Shown: piece by piece, positions 15,653 through 24,263 of the stretch
How positions within the stretch are numbered: position 1 is the stretch's first letter
Layout: the number at the start of each line of letters is the position of its first letter
NCBI RefSeq assembly: GCF_902489365.1
Contig: NZ_CABTZR010000021.1
Coordinates: 1 to 33,687, forward strand
Source of the DNA: an uncultured Corynebacterium sp.
GTDB taxonomy: Bacteria; Actinomycetota; Actinomycetes; Mycobacteriales; Mycobacteriaceae
Direction of reading: 5' to 3'
Length of the DNA stretch: 33,687 nt
Notes under the pieces: model-generated
Seen by the model: only the letters and a program-made list of their open reading frames with translations
The model's database searches: none
What the model was told of the DNA's origin: nothing
Made by a program: the position numbers and the translations under genes

Positions 15653-16786
15653 ATGGCTACGAAGAAGAAGTCCTCGGCGGCTAGCAAGGGCGATGATCGT
15701 CAAAAGGCCCTCGATGCCGCAATGGCGATGATTGAGAAGGATTTTGGCAAAGGAGCCGTCATGCGTCTTGGTGACGATGACCGCCCACCAATCCAGGCCA
15801 TTTCCTCCGGTAATACGGCCATCGACATTGCGCTGGGCGTCGGTGGCTTCCCGCGCGGTCGCATCGTAGAGATTTATGGACCTGAATCCTCGGGTAAGAC
15901 CACCGTTGCTCTGCATGCCATCGCATCGGCGCAGAAGACCGGCGGCATCGCAGCCTTTATCGATGCGGAGCACGCGCTCGATCCTGAGTACGCGCGTCTG
16001 CTTGGCGTGGACACGGATAACCTCCTGGTTTCCCAGCCGGATACCGGTGAGCAGGCTCTGGAAATCGCAGATATGCTCGTGCGCTCCGGCGCTATCGACA
16101 TCATCGTGATTGACTCCGTAGCCGCCTTGACGCCCAAGGCGGAAATTGAGGGCGAGATGGGAGATAGCCATGTCGGCCTCCAAGCCCGTCTCATGTCTCA
16201 AGCGCTACGCAAGATGACGGGTGCTCTGTACAACTCGGGGACTACCGCTATCTTCATCAACCAGCTGCGTGAAAAGATCGGCGTGATGTTTGGTTCGCCG
16301 GAAACGACCACGGGTGGTAAGGCACTGAAGTTCTACGCCTCTGTGCGCTGCGATATCCGCCGAATCCAAACCTTGAAGGACGGCCAAGATGCCATCGGTA
16401 ACCGCACCAAGCTCAAGGTGGTGAAGAACAAGGTTTCCCCGCCGTTCAAGATCGCTGAGTTCGACATCATGTACGGCGAGGGCATTTCGCGCGAGTCTTC
16501 CATCATTGACCTTGGCGTTGAGCACGGCTTCATTAAGAAGTCTGGCTCGTGGTTTACCTACGAAGGTGATCAGCTGGGGCAGGGTAAGGAAAAGGCCCGC
16601 AACTTCCTCAAGGACAACCCCGATCTGGCGGATGAGATTGAGAAGAAGATCTTCGTCAAGCTCGGCGTGGGCGCTGCCGCAGCCGAAGCTGGTGAGGACG
16701 TCGCCATGGATGTGCCGGGTGCAGACGATCCGCTGACGGATGAGGCTGTGGATCTGGTGCCAAACGTCGATTTCGACGACGACTAA
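15653..16786 (+). CDS. recA: Recombinase RecA
   Basis: ATP-dependent recombinase for homologous repair and SOS induction. The 377-residue protein is colinear with other RecA proteins: Walker A GPESSGKTT (K82), DAEHALDPEYARLLGVD, the L1/L2 loops around EGEMGDSHVGLQARLMSQALRK-type sequence and GGKALKFYASVR, and an acidic C-terminal tail. There is no intein, unlike M. tuberculosis recA. The start has GTGAGGA at 15641-15647 as ribosome site. recX follows 9 bp downstream, so both are one SOS transcript. Confidence 0.98.
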   Translation: MATKKKSSAASKGDDRQKALDAAMAMIEKDFGKGAVMRLGDDDRPPIQAISSGNTAIDIALGVGGFPRGRIVEIYGPESSGKTTVALHAIASAQKTGGIAAFIDAEHALDPEYARLLGVDTDNLLVSQPDTGEQALEIADMLVRSGAIDIIVIDSVAALTPKAEIEGEMGDSHVGLQARLMSQALRKMTGALYNSGTTAIFINQLREKIGVMFGSPETTTGGKALKFYASVRCDIRRIQTLKDGQDAIGNRTKLKVVKNKVSPPFKIAEFDIMYGEGISRESSIIDLGVEHGFIKKSGSWFTYEGDQLGQGKEKARNFLKDNPDLADEIEKKIFVKLGVGAAAAEAGEDVAMDVPGADDPLTDEAVDLVPNVDFDDD

Positions 16787-16795
16787 ACGGGTTCA

Positions 16796-17389
16796 ATGGC
16801 ACAACCTTCACCAGAGAAGCTAGAGAAGCTACGTCAAGCTCTCGAAGCCTACGAGGCGGGTGACGCCGGTGGGCAGCTTGTTGATGCGAATGCTGAAGCA
16901 GCGAAGGCGCCCGTGCGCTCCCGAGCATTAGGCTTGCTAGATCAACGTGCACGTTCCCGCAAGGAACTGCGTGACCGGCTTGTCGCGGCGGACTTCGAGC
17001 CCGATGTGGTCGAGGACGTGGTCGATGACCTTGCAGGGGTGGGGCTCGTTGATGATGAAACCTTCGCCAAGGAGTGGGTGCGCCAGCGCCACGCGCGGCG
17101 CGGTAAGTCGGCCCGTGCCCTCAATATCGAACTCAAGGAGAAGGGCGTTGAAGCCGCCGATCGCGCAGCGGCCCTGGAACAGATTACCGAGGAATCTGAA
17201 GAGACCGTAGCCCGCCGTGTAGCGGAGAAGAAGGCGCGAACCTTGAAGAGTGTTCCCGCTGACCGCCATGAGAGGGACAAGTTTCTGCGTCGCATTGTAG
17301 GAACACTCGCGCGGCGCGGCTATCGCCAGGAGCTGGTGATGCGTATTTCCATCGACGTGCTGGATGCGCGCATCGCCGAGCTCTCCTAG
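16796..17389 (+). CDS. recX: RecA regulatory protein RecX
   Basis: Binds RecA filaments and limits RecA activity. The 197-residue protein is helical and charged, with the RecX pattern ALGLLDQRARSRKELRDRL, VVEDVVDDLAGVGLVDDETFAKEWVRQR and KGVEAADRAAALEQI, corresponding to the family's three-helix repeats. It is 9 bp downstream of recA and convergent with gluD (20 bp gap). Confidence 0.95.
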   Translation: MAQPSPEKLEKLRQALEAYEAGDAGGQLVDANAEAAKAPVRSRALGLLDQRARSRKELRDRLVAADFEPDVVEDVVDDLAGVGLVDDETFAKEWVRQRHARRGKSARALNIELKEKGVEAADRAAALEQITEESEETVARRVAEKKARTLKSVPADRHERDKFLRRIVGTLARRGYRQELVMRISIDVLDARIAELS

Positions 17390-17398
17390 TTGTTACTG

Positions 17399-17427
17399 TC
17401 CGGTACTGTCTATTCGGCCGGATTTTT
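17399..17427 (+). terminator. Weak terminator candidate after recX
   Basis: TCCGG (17399-17403) / CCGGA (17418-17422), a 14-nt loop, then TTTTT. The short stem and its place inside the 3' end of gluD make this tentative. Confidence 0.3.
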
Positions 17428-18348
17428 GATTTCCGTGTAGCTTTCAGAACGCCAGTCAACGTTGACTTGGTCTTTGGTGTCCAAGCCTTGGTCTGGTTGC
17501 TCCGGAACTTTAGCGATGATGTTCCGGCGCGCACGACCCGCTCGAAGCTGACGTTCGATGCGTTCGGCCAGGAGACCCAGCCCCCAGTTGATGAGGATCA
17601 TGATGATTGCAACGACAATGAGCGAGGCCAGGTAATTCTTGTTGTAGGACGCCGATTGAATACCGGAGCGCACCACCTCGACATAGCCAATCTGGTAGCC
17701 CAAGGCAGAGTCCTTGAGCGCAATAACCATTTGGGCGATGAGGGCCGGGAGCATTGCGGCTACGGCCTGCGGGAGCAGAATGGTACGCATTGTTTGTCCA
17801 TGCGAAAGCCCTAGCGCGCGGGCGGCTTCAGTTTGTCCCTTGGGCAGCGACTTGATCCCGGAGCGCAGAATCTCTGCGACGACAGATCCGTTGTAGAGGG
17901 TCAACGCGAAGACCACGGCGCTAAATGCCAGCTGTTTCGAAGGAACTACGTTATAGATGGCGAAAAGCTGGTAGGCAAAAATCATGAGCAGCAGGACGGG
18001 GATGGCGCGGAAGAATTCCACGACCACACCACATACGCCGCGTACGATGACGTTCTCGCTCAATCGGCCGAGGCCGAAGATGACGCCGAAGACGATGGCC
18101 AAGATGATGGATGCTACAGCGGAAAGGATCGTTCCGCGCAGGCCAGGGAGTAGGTACGTGGTCCACGTTTGGCTGTTAAGAAAAGGGGTCCATAACGCGG
18201 AGTCGAGTTGCCCGCGCTCGCCCAAAGTAGAGAGAACCCAATACAGCACCGCGACAGAGAGCACGACGGTGATGGCGGTATAGATGAGGTTGCGACGCTT
18301 GCCTTTGGGTCCGGGGGCGTCGTAAAGCACGGTTGCGCGTACAGACAT
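17410..18348 (-). CDS. gluD: Glutamate ABC transporter permease GluD
   Basis: Inner-membrane permease of the polar amino acid ABC family. The 312-residue protein has about six membrane segments and the EAA coupling loop EAARALGLSHGQTMRTILLPQA near the centre. The charged C-terminus extends beyond the last helix. Start and gluC stop share one base (TAATG), so translation is coupled. Forms a heterodimer with GluC by analogy with C. glutamicum. Confidence 0.93.
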   Translation of the reverse strand: MSVRATVLYDAPGPKGKRRNLIYTAITVVLSVAVLYWVLSTLGERGQLDSALWTPFLNSQTWTTYLLPGLRGTILSAVASIILAIVFGVIFGLGRLSENVIVRGVCGVVVEFFRAIPVLLLMIFAYQLFAIYNVVPSKQLAFSAVVFALTLYNGSVVAEILRSGIKSLPKGQTEAARALGLSHGQTMRTILLPQAVAAMLPALIAQMVIALKDSALGYQIGYVEVVRSGIQSASYNKNYLASLIVVAIIMILINWGLGLLAERIERQLRAGRARRNIIAKVPEQPDQGLDTKDQVNVDWRSESYTEIKNPAE

Positions 18349-19034
18349 TATTTCTTCACCGCCACAGTTTCGGAGAGTTTGCCTAGGCCTAAGCCCATGG
18401 GCAAGGTCAGGATGATGAAGCCCAACGCGAAGATAAAGAAGATGACAAAGAGCTGGCTCGCGTGCATCTCAATGGTGGATTTCATCAGTAGGGAAGCTTC
18501 CGCCACACCGATTGCGGAGGCGATCGTGGTGTTCTTTGTCAACGCGATGAGCGTGTTTCCCAGGGGGACGATTGCCGCACGTACTGCCTGAGGGAAGACG
18601 ATCGTGCTAAAGGTCTGTGAGAAGCTCAAGCCCAGCGAGCGGGCTGCCTCGGCTTGGCCGAAGTCCACTGTGTTGATTCCCGAGCGCAAGGATTCCGCAA
18701 CAAATGCCGAGGTGTACAAGATGAACCCGACGATGGCGAGGCGGAAGTTGTTATCCACTAGGAAGGTCGAAGAGTCCCGGCTAGCAAGCGTGAGCCCAAG
18801 GTTCTGGTACAGGCCAAAAGAACAGAACAGGATAATGAGAGTCAAGGGGGTATTGCGCACCGTCGTGATGTACGTCGTGGCAATCCACCGCAGGATTCTC
18901 ACGGGGGAGACACGCATGGCAGTGAGGATGGTGCCGAGGATCATTGCGCCGATGGCAGACCAGAACGTCAGCTGGATGGTGAGCCAAAAGGCTGGCCATA
19001 GTTCGGGGCCTAGTGCAGCCCACATGGATTCCAT
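18348..19034 (-). CDS. gluC: Glutamate ABC transporter permease GluC
   Basis: Second permease of the system. The 228-residue protein has five to six membrane segments and an EAA loop EAARSLGLSFSQTFSTIVFPQA. GTAGGAG lies about 7 nt before ATG 19034. It is separated from gluB by 75 bp that contain a strong hairpin (19054-19087). Confidence 0.93.
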   Translation of the reverse strand: MESMWAALGPELWPAFWLTIQLTFWSAIGAMILGTILTAMRVSPVRILRWIATTYITTVRNTPLTLIILFCSFGLYQNLGLTLASRDSSTFLVDNNFRLAIVGFILYTSAFVAESLRSGINTVDFGQAEAARSLGLSFSQTFSTIVFPQAVRAAIVPLGNTLIALTKNTTIASAIGVAEASLLMKSTIEMHASQLFVIFFIFALGFIILTLPMGLGLGKLSETVAVKK

Positions 19035-19053
19035 AGAAATCTCCTACTAACGG

Positions 19054-19087
19054 GCCTGCGCCGAGGCGGTATGTCCTCGGCGCAGGC
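19054..19087 (-). repeat. Intercistronic hairpin between gluB and gluC
   Basis: Perfect 13-bp inverted repeat GCCTGCGCCGAGG (19054-19066) / CCTCGGCGCAGGC (19075-19087) with an 8-nt loop. There is no T-run on the minus strand after it. It lies 23 bp after the gluB stop and just ahead of the gluC ribosome site. Such hairpins often protect the 3' end of the mRNA for the binding protein, so that more of it is made than of the permeases; that role is inference here. Confidence 0.75.
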
Positions 19088-19109
19088 TAGGTGGGGGCTA
19101 ATCGAGCGT

Positions 19110-19994
19110 TTAGGAGTTGAGGAAGGAGAGGTCACCGACGGTGGCCTCGTCGATGCCCTCGCCCTTGTCCAGGTTCTTGGCTACGAGCTTGTCGAATTCG
19201 CCGGAGGAATGCAGCTCTTCCAGGGCCTTGTTGACAGCGTCTGTCGCCTCTTGATCGTCCTTCTTCAGACCCGCGCCGTAGTACTCATCGGTAAAGGGCT
19301 TGCCGTCCTTTTCCAACTCGACGACCTGGAACTTTCCGGGATTCTGGGCGGCGTAGCCGTTAAGGATCGTGGCGTCGGTAGTCATGGCGTCTACGTTGCC
19401 CTGGCTCAGAGCCTCCACGCAGGAGGAGTAGGTGTCGTACTCCTGCAGCTGCACGCTGGGCAGAGCCTCCTTCACCTTCTGCGCTGGGGTGGAGCCGGTG
19501 ACAGAGCACAGGATCTTGCCGTCGAGGCCCTCGAGCCCGGTGATCTCCTTGTTATCAGTCTGGGTAAGAAGCGCTTGGTGGGTGATGAGGTATGGACCAG
19601 CGAAATTGACCTTTTCCGCGCGGGAAGCGTTGATGGAGTACGTTGCGGTGATGAGGTCAACCTCGCCGTTTTCGATCAGAGTTTCACGCTGCGCGGACGG
19701 AGTCTCGCGCCACTCGATCTCCGGCTCTTCCCACCCCTTATCCTTGGCAATGTGGTTGACCACGTAGGTGGCAATGTCAACGTCGAGGCCGGTCATAGAA
19801 CCATCGCCCTCGCGCAGGCCCAGACCCGGCTGGTCGAACTTGGTGCCTAGGGTGACAGAGCCAGACTCGATAGCGCCGAGAAGACCCTCGCCTCCGCTGG
19901 CGGAGTCGGACGAATCACCACACGCAACGAGCAGAGCGCTGGATGCGGCGATGGCGGCGGCGGTGGCAGTAATGCGGTTGAAAGTGCGGGACAT
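19110..19994 (-). CDS. gluB: Glutamate ABC transporter binding lipoprotein GluB
   Basis: Extracellular substrate-binding protein anchored by lipid. The 294-residue protein has a signal peptide with lipobox LVAC ending at C25, then a type II periplasmic-binding fold. Blocks GTKFDQPGLGLREGDGSMTG, PSAQRETLIENGEVDLI and DAMTTDATILNGYAAQ match C. glutamicum GluB as I remember it. AAGGAG precedes the ATG. gluA lies 69 bp upstream. Confidence 0.95.
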   Translation of the reverse strand: MSRTFNRITATAAAIAASSALLVACGDSSDSASGGEGLLGAIESGSVTLGTKFDQPGLGLREGDGSMTGLDVDIATYVVNHIAKDKGWEEPEIEWRETPSAQRETLIENGEVDLITATYSINASRAEKVNFAGPYLITHQALLTQTDNKEITGLEGLDGKILCSVTGSTPAQKVKEALPSVQLQEYDTYSSCVEALSQGNVDAMTTDATILNGYAAQNPGKFQVVELEKDGKPFTDEYYGAGLKKDDQEATDAVNKALEELHSSGEFDKLVAKNLDKGEGIDEATVGDLSFLNS

Positions 19995-20063
19995 GAGATT
20001 CTCCTTGATGAGGTGAGTTGAAAATGAATGAAGGTAGAGAAAATAAGGTGAGGTGGTAGCTGT

Positions 20064-20813
20064 TTAGTGCTGCAGGATCTTGCCCAAGAAGTCCTTTGCT
20101 CGTTCTGATTGTGGGTTGGTGAAGAAGGATTCCGGGTCGGTGTCCTCGACGATGGACCCGTCAGCCATGAAGAGGATGCGGTCGGCCGCGCGCCTAGCAA
20201 AGCCCATCTCGTGGGTCACCACGACCATGGTCATGCCTTCCTTGGCCAGATCCGTCATGACATCAAGCACCTCGTTGACCATCTCAGGGTCGAGGGCTGA
20301 GGTAGGTTCGTCGAAGAGCATGACTTTCGGGCGCATAGCCAAGGCACGGGCGATGGCGACACGTTGTTGCTGGCCGCCGGAGAGCTGTGCAGGGTACTTT
20401 TCTGACTGATTGGCAATTCCAACGCGGTCAAGCAGTTGCATTGCACGCTCTTCGGCCTCGGACTTCTTCATCTTGCGGACCTTGATAGGCCCCAGTGTGA
20501 CGTTGTCCTTGATGGTCTTGTGCGGAAAGAGGTTGAATTGCTGGAACACCATGCCCACATCCGCACGCAGCTTGGCTAGCTCGCGTCCCTCTTCGGGAAG
20601 AGGAGTGCCGTCGATCGCGATAGAACCCTCGTCGATGGTTTCAAGCCGGTTGATGGTGCGGCACAGGGTTGACTTGCCGGAGCCGGACGGACCGAGAACA
20701 ACGACGACATCGCCGCGGCCGATCTCCACGTTGATATCGCGGAGCGCGTGATAGTCACCGAAGTACTTATTGACTCCGTCCATCTTGATCATCGGGCCGG
20801 AATGTTCGGTCAC
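20064..20813 (-). CDS. gluA: Glutamate ABC transporter ATPase GluA
   Basis: Cytoplasmic ATPase of the polar amino acid type. The 249-residue protein has Walker A GPSGSGKST near residue 42, the Q-loop in VFQQFNLFPHKT, the signature LSGGQQQRVAIARAL, Walker B VMLFDEPTSALDP and the switch histidine in VVVTHEMGF. The start is GTG 20813 with AAGGAGG 6 nt before it; an internal ATG eight codons in is less likely. First gene of gluABCD. Confidence 0.95.
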   Translation of the reverse strand: MTEHSGPMIKMDGVNKYFGDYHALRDINVEIGRGDVVVVLGPSGSGKSTLCRTINRLETIDEGSIAIDGTPLPEEGRELAKLRADVGMVFQQFNLFPHKTIKDNVTLGPIKVRKMKKSEAEERAMQLLDRVGIANQSEKYPAQLSGGQQQRVAIARALAMRPKVMLFDEPTSALDPEMVNEVLDVMTDLAKEGMTMVVVTHEMGFARRAADRILFMADGSIVEDTDPESFFTNPQSERAKDFLGKILQH

Positions 20814-20842
20814 ATCACACCTCCTTATTTAGAGTGAGCTGA

Positions 20843-20848
20843 ATCATA
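20843..20848 (-). promoter_or_regulatory. gluA -10 element
   Basis: On the minus strand, TATGAT lies 29 nt before the GTG start, with the ribosome site AAGGAGG between. No good -35 is visible at 17 bp. This is the only clear promoter for gluABCD. Confidence 0.5.
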
Positions 20849-20966
20849 TGTAGAAGAATAGGCGGGCGGTTAGGGGAGGCGGGGAGGTTTGTGTAACAAA
20901 TCCATAACACTTACATGCTGTTGAGGCATTATGAGTAGTGGGGTGGGCCAGTTAGAATGTCCCCAC

Positions 20967-22493
20967 GTGAGCTCCCCCGTAACTAATAACCAGCCCCGCA
21001 CCTATGAGGTGCGGACCTTTGGCTGCCAGATGAACGTTCATGATTCCGAGCGCATTTCCGGCCTGCTCGAGGAGGCCGGCTACTCGGCGGCGCCGGATGG
21101 CGCCGAGCCTGACCTCATCGTATTTAACACCTGTGCCGTGCGCGAGAACGCCGACAAGCGCCTGTACGGCACCCTGGGTGCGCTGAAGAAGACGAAGGAA
21201 AACCATCCCGGCATGCAGATCGCGGTTGGCGGCTGCTTGGCGCAGAAGGATAAGGACACCGTCTTGGACCACGCGCCGTGGGTAGACGCGGTTTTCGGAA
21301 CCCATAACATGGCGGCCCTTCCGGCATTGCTTGAGCGCGCACGTCACAACAATGAAGCGCAGGTGGAAATCGTCGATGCCCTCGAGGCCTTCCCTTCCGT
21401 ACTTCCGGCAAAGCGCGAATCCGCCTATGCCGGGTGGGTCTCAGTCTCCGTGGGCTGTAATAACACCTGTACTTTCTGCATCGTCCCTTCGCTGCGTGGT
21501 AAAGAGGAAGACCGTCGCCCCGGAGATATCATCGCAGAAGTTCAGGCCTTGGTAGATCAAGGCGTGTCCGAAGTAACTCTGTTAGGGCAGAACGTCAACG
21601 CCTATGGCGTCAACTTCGCAGACCCAGACCTGCCGCGTGATCGCTTCGCCTTTTCCAAGCTGCTGCGTGAGGTAGGCAAGATTGAGGGCCTCGAGCGCCT
21701 CCGCTTTACCTCCCCACACCCTGCTGAGTTCACGTCCGATGTCATCGACGCCATGGCGGAGACGTCGGCTGTGTGCCCGCAGCTGCATATGCCGCTGCAG
21801 TCTGGATCTGACAAGGTCCTCAAGGACATGCGCCGTTCCTATCGCACGAAAAAGTTCTTGGGGATTCTCGACGAAGTTCGTGAGAAGATGCCCCACGCGG
21901 CAATTACCACCGACATCATCGTGGGCTTCCCGGGAGAAACCGAGGAGGATTTTGAGGCCACGATGGACGTGGTTCGCCGCGCCCGCTTCGCCTCCGCTTT
22001 CACTTTCCAGTACTCGCCGCGCCCCGGCACCCCGGCCGCAGAGATGGATAACCAAATCCCCAAGGACGTTGTGCAGGAGCGCTTCGAGCGCCTTGTCGCC
22101 CTCCAGGATTCCATTCAGGCAGAGGAAAACACCAAGCTAGTCGGCACTGATGTAGAGCTGTTGGTGCAGGCGGAAGGCGGCCGCAAGGCCGCCGAGACCC
22201 ACCGCCTCACCGGACGCGCGCGTGATGGTCGCCTTGTTCACTTCGCACCAGTCGATTCCGCGGGCAAGGACATCTCTGCGGAGATTCGCCCCGGTGATGT
22301 TGTGCACGCCACCGTGACGGATGCAGGCTCCTTCTTCCTGGTGGCTGATTCCGGAATCAGCGAGCACCGTCGCACGAAGGCCGGCGATATGTCGGCGGCG
22401 GGGCAGACGCCCACGACGGCACCGATTGGCGTGGGGTTGGGGTTGCCGGGCGTCGGCAAGCCCAGTGCTCCTGCCGATTCATGCGGCTGCTAA
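20967..22493 (+). CDS. miaB: tRNA-2-methylthio-N6-dimethylallyladenosine synthase MiaB
   Basis: Radical-SAM methylthiotransferase that adds the 2-methylthio group to i6A37 of tRNA, acting after MiaA. From GTG 20967 the protein has 508 residues. The N-terminal auxiliary cluster cysteines are C20 (TFGCQMN), C56 (NTCAVREN) and C90. The radical-SAM cluster is C164-x3-C168-x2-C171. A C-terminal TRAM domain follows, then a Gly/Pro-rich tail ending SCGC. A -10-like TAGAAT ends 8 nt before GTG 20967. ATG 20931 (GAGG 4 nt before) is an alternative that would add 12 residues with no obvious similarity. miaA lies downstream in the window. Confidence 0.93.
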   Translation: MSSPVTNNQPRTYEVRTFGCQMNVHDSERISGLLEEAGYSAAPDGAEPDLIVFNTCAVRENADKRLYGTLGALKKTKENHPGMQIAVGGCLAQKDKDTVLDHAPWVDAVFGTHNMAALPALLERARHNNEAQVEIVDALEAFPSVLPAKRESAYAGWVSVSVGCNNTCTFCIVPSLRGKEEDRRPGDIIAEVQALVDQGVSEVTLLGQNVNAYGVNFADPDLPRDRFAFSKLLREVGKIEGLERLRFTSPHPAEFTSDVIDAMAETSAVCPQLHMPLQSGSDKVLKDMRRSYRTKKFLGILDEVREKMPHAAITTDIIVGFPGETEEDFEATMDVVRRARFASAFTFQYSPRPGTPAAEMDNQIPKDVVQERFERLVALQDSIQAEENTKLVGTDVELLVQAEGGRKAAETHRLTGRARDGRLVHFAPVDSAGKDISAEIRPGDVVHATVTDAGSFFLVADSGISEHRRTKAGDMSAAGQTPTTAPIGVGLGLPGVGKPSAPADSCGC

Positions 22494-22500
22494 AAGGGGG

Positions 22501-22506
22501 TAGGCT
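22501..22506 (+). promoter_or_regulatory. -10-like TAGGCT for a leaderless start at 22514
   Basis: TAGGCT, then 7 nt, then ATG 22514, with no ribosome site between. It lies just after the miaB stop, so the membrane protein gene may be transcribed separately. Confidence 0.45.
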
Positions 22507-22513
22507 CCGTTTT

Positions 22514-23146
22514 ATGAGTGATGACTTGAAGTCCGTTCACGATGCCGTCGCTGCTGAGAAGCGCGCAGCGCAGACTCTCGAATTGGGAAAGCACAAATAT
22601 GTGCTCATCGTGTCTGTCCTGGCGTGGGCCGCTTACTTGGTTTTGCCCTATGCCGGTGACGCCCGCGGCTGGGAAGCTCTCTTCGTCGGTGGAACGGCCG
22701 AGGGCGTGCGTATCTCCCTCATGGAAACCGTCAGCGCATGGCTAGCGCTGGGTGGTGTGGGGATCTTAACCACCGCCACGATTATCACTCGCCGGACCAA
22801 GCTGGCCCTCGTAGCGTGGATGATGACGACGATTTCTTTCTTCGCTAATCTGTGGGGATTTTGGTACCGGGACAGCGCCGCGGATGGCGCGGCCATCGGT
22901 ATGTACGTGGGCGCCTTCTCGACGTTGGTGGCCTTTCTTGTGTACTGCCAGGTAGCACTGCGCCGCAGCCCCGAGCAGTTGGCTGCCGCGGAACGCGTGC
23001 GTGAGGTCGCCGGTCAGCTCGATCACGTGGGAGTCCTGCAGACCGAAGCCGCTACCGAGCTGCCGGCAGAACAGAATCCGCTGCTTATCGACGACCGCCG
23101 CTCCCGCGCGGCCTCCCGCCACCGGCGCCAGCAGGGCGAGGAATAA
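22514..23146 (+). CDS. Rv2732c-type membrane protein
   Basis: The 210-residue protein has four predicted membrane helices (about residues 30-50, 72-90, 95-117 and 130-152) and a charged cytoplasmic C-terminal tail. The conserved stretches WAAYLVLPYAGDARGWEAL and ISFFANLWGFWYRD resemble the Rv2732c family, which also lies directly after miaB in mycobacteria. The function is unknown. Synteny suggests a conserved actinobacterial envelope protein. The ATG at 22514 is preferred over 22481, which would overlap miaB. Confidence 0.75.
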   Translation: MSDDLKSVHDAVAAEKRAAQTLELGKHKYVLIVSVLAWAAYLVLPYAGDARGWEALFVGGTAEGVRISLMETVSAWLALGGVGILTTATIITRRTKLALVAWMMTTISFFANLWGFWYRDSAADGAAIGMYVGAFSTLVAFLVYCQVALRRSPEQLAAAERVREVAGQLDHVGVLQTEAATELPAEQNPLLIDDRRSRAASRHRRQQGEE

Positions 23147-23174
23147 GCGCTACGAGAATCGTGTTGTGGAGTGC

Positions 23175-24263
23175 ATGACTACACTCTTCGACTCACTTGA
23201 ATTGGGACGACTAACCCTGCCAAACCGTGTGACCATGGCAGCGTTGACCCGCTCACGGGCAGGTCGCGATGGCGTCCCCACGCCCCTGCATGAGACGTAC
23301 TATTCACAGCGTGCCTCCATGGGTCTTATCGTGACGGAGGGCGTATTTCCTACGGTGACCAGCCGCGCTTTCCCTGGCCAGCCCGGTATCGAAACTCCGG
23401 AACAGATTTCCGGCTGGCGGCGCGTGGCCGATTCCGTACACGAAGCCGGCGGACGCATTTTCATGCAGGTGATGAACGGCGGGCGCCTGTCTCATGCCAG
23501 CCTCCTCGAAGGGACAGAACCGGTGGCTCCTTCTGCGCTGGCGTCAGGCACTGCGGTACGGGATTTCGAATCCCGCAAGAAGTGCCCGGTGCCCCGTGCC
23601 CTCGACATCGAGGAACTACCGCGCATTGTCGATGAGTTCCGCCACGCTGCCCGCAATGCCATCGACGCTGGCATGGATGGCGTGGAGCTTCATGGTGCGA
23701 ACGGTTATCTGCTGCACCAGTTCCTTTCTCCGAGCTCCAATCACCGAGAGGATGCCTACGGCGGCACCCTGGAGAAGCGCTACCGCCTGGTAGTGGAGAT
23801 CGTGCGTGCCGTGGCCGAGGAGATCGGGGCCGACCGCGTAGCTCTGCGCCTGTCCCCGCAGCACAATATTCAGGGCATTGAGGAAACCGACGCTGCGGAT
23901 GTGCGTGCCACCTATGGTGGGTTGCTGCGCGCAGTCGCAGACCTTGGTTTGGCCTACGTCTCCTTCCTGCATGCAGCGCCTACGGGTGAGCTCATTACTG
24001 ATCTGAGCGCCGAAGCGCGTGCTAACGGGCGTACCCGAGTCATCCTGAATTCGGGATTTGGACAGGTGACCCAGCGCGCAGAAGCCGAAGACCTAGTACA
24101 GCACGGTGATGCCGTGGCCGTAGGCCGGTTGGCCATCTCCAACCCGGACCTCGTTCGCCGCTGGCAGGAGGAGCTTCCTGTCACTGCGCCGGATGAGGCC
24201 ACGTTCTATACGGGTGGAGCGCACGGCTACACCGATTACCCGTTCTATACGGTTAGCTCGTAG
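23175..24263 (+). CDS. Old-yellow-enzyme-type alkene reductase / NADH:flavin oxidoreductase
   Basis: FMN-binding TIM-barrel oxidoreductase, probably reducing activated alkenes or nitro compounds with NAD(P)H. The 362-residue protein has the N-terminal LGRLTLPNRVTMAALTRSRA, the central active-site stretch ELHGANGYLLHQFLSP followed by SNHREDAYGG, and a C-terminal FMN phosphate region around VAVGRLAISNPDLV. GGAG lies 4 nt before ATG 23175. Its last 19 bp overlap the end of the convergent GNAT gene. The physiological substrate cannot be told. Confidence 0.88.
   Translation: MTTLFDSLELGRLTLPNRVTMAALTRSRAGRDGVPTPLHETYYSQRASMGLIVTEGVFPTVTSRAFPGQPGIETPEQISGWRRVADSVHEAGGRIFMQVMNGGRLSHASLLEGTEPVAPSALASGTAVRDFESRKKCPVPRALDIEELPRIVDEFRHAARNAIDAGMDGVELHGANGYLLHQFLSPSSNHREDAYGGTLEKRYRLVVEIVRAVAEEIGADRVALRLSPQHNIQGIEETDAADVRATYGGLLRAVADLGLAYVSFLHAAPTGELITDLSAEARANGRTRVILNSGFGQVTQRAEAEDLVQHGDAVAVGRLAISNPDLVRRWQEELPVTAPDEATFYTGGAHGYTDYPFYTVSS

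Noticed and set aside
20843..20862. AmtR (nitrogen) box upstream of gluA
   Set aside because: The stretch CTATTCTTCTACAT matches CTAT-N6-ATAG in the left half only, so I do not call it.
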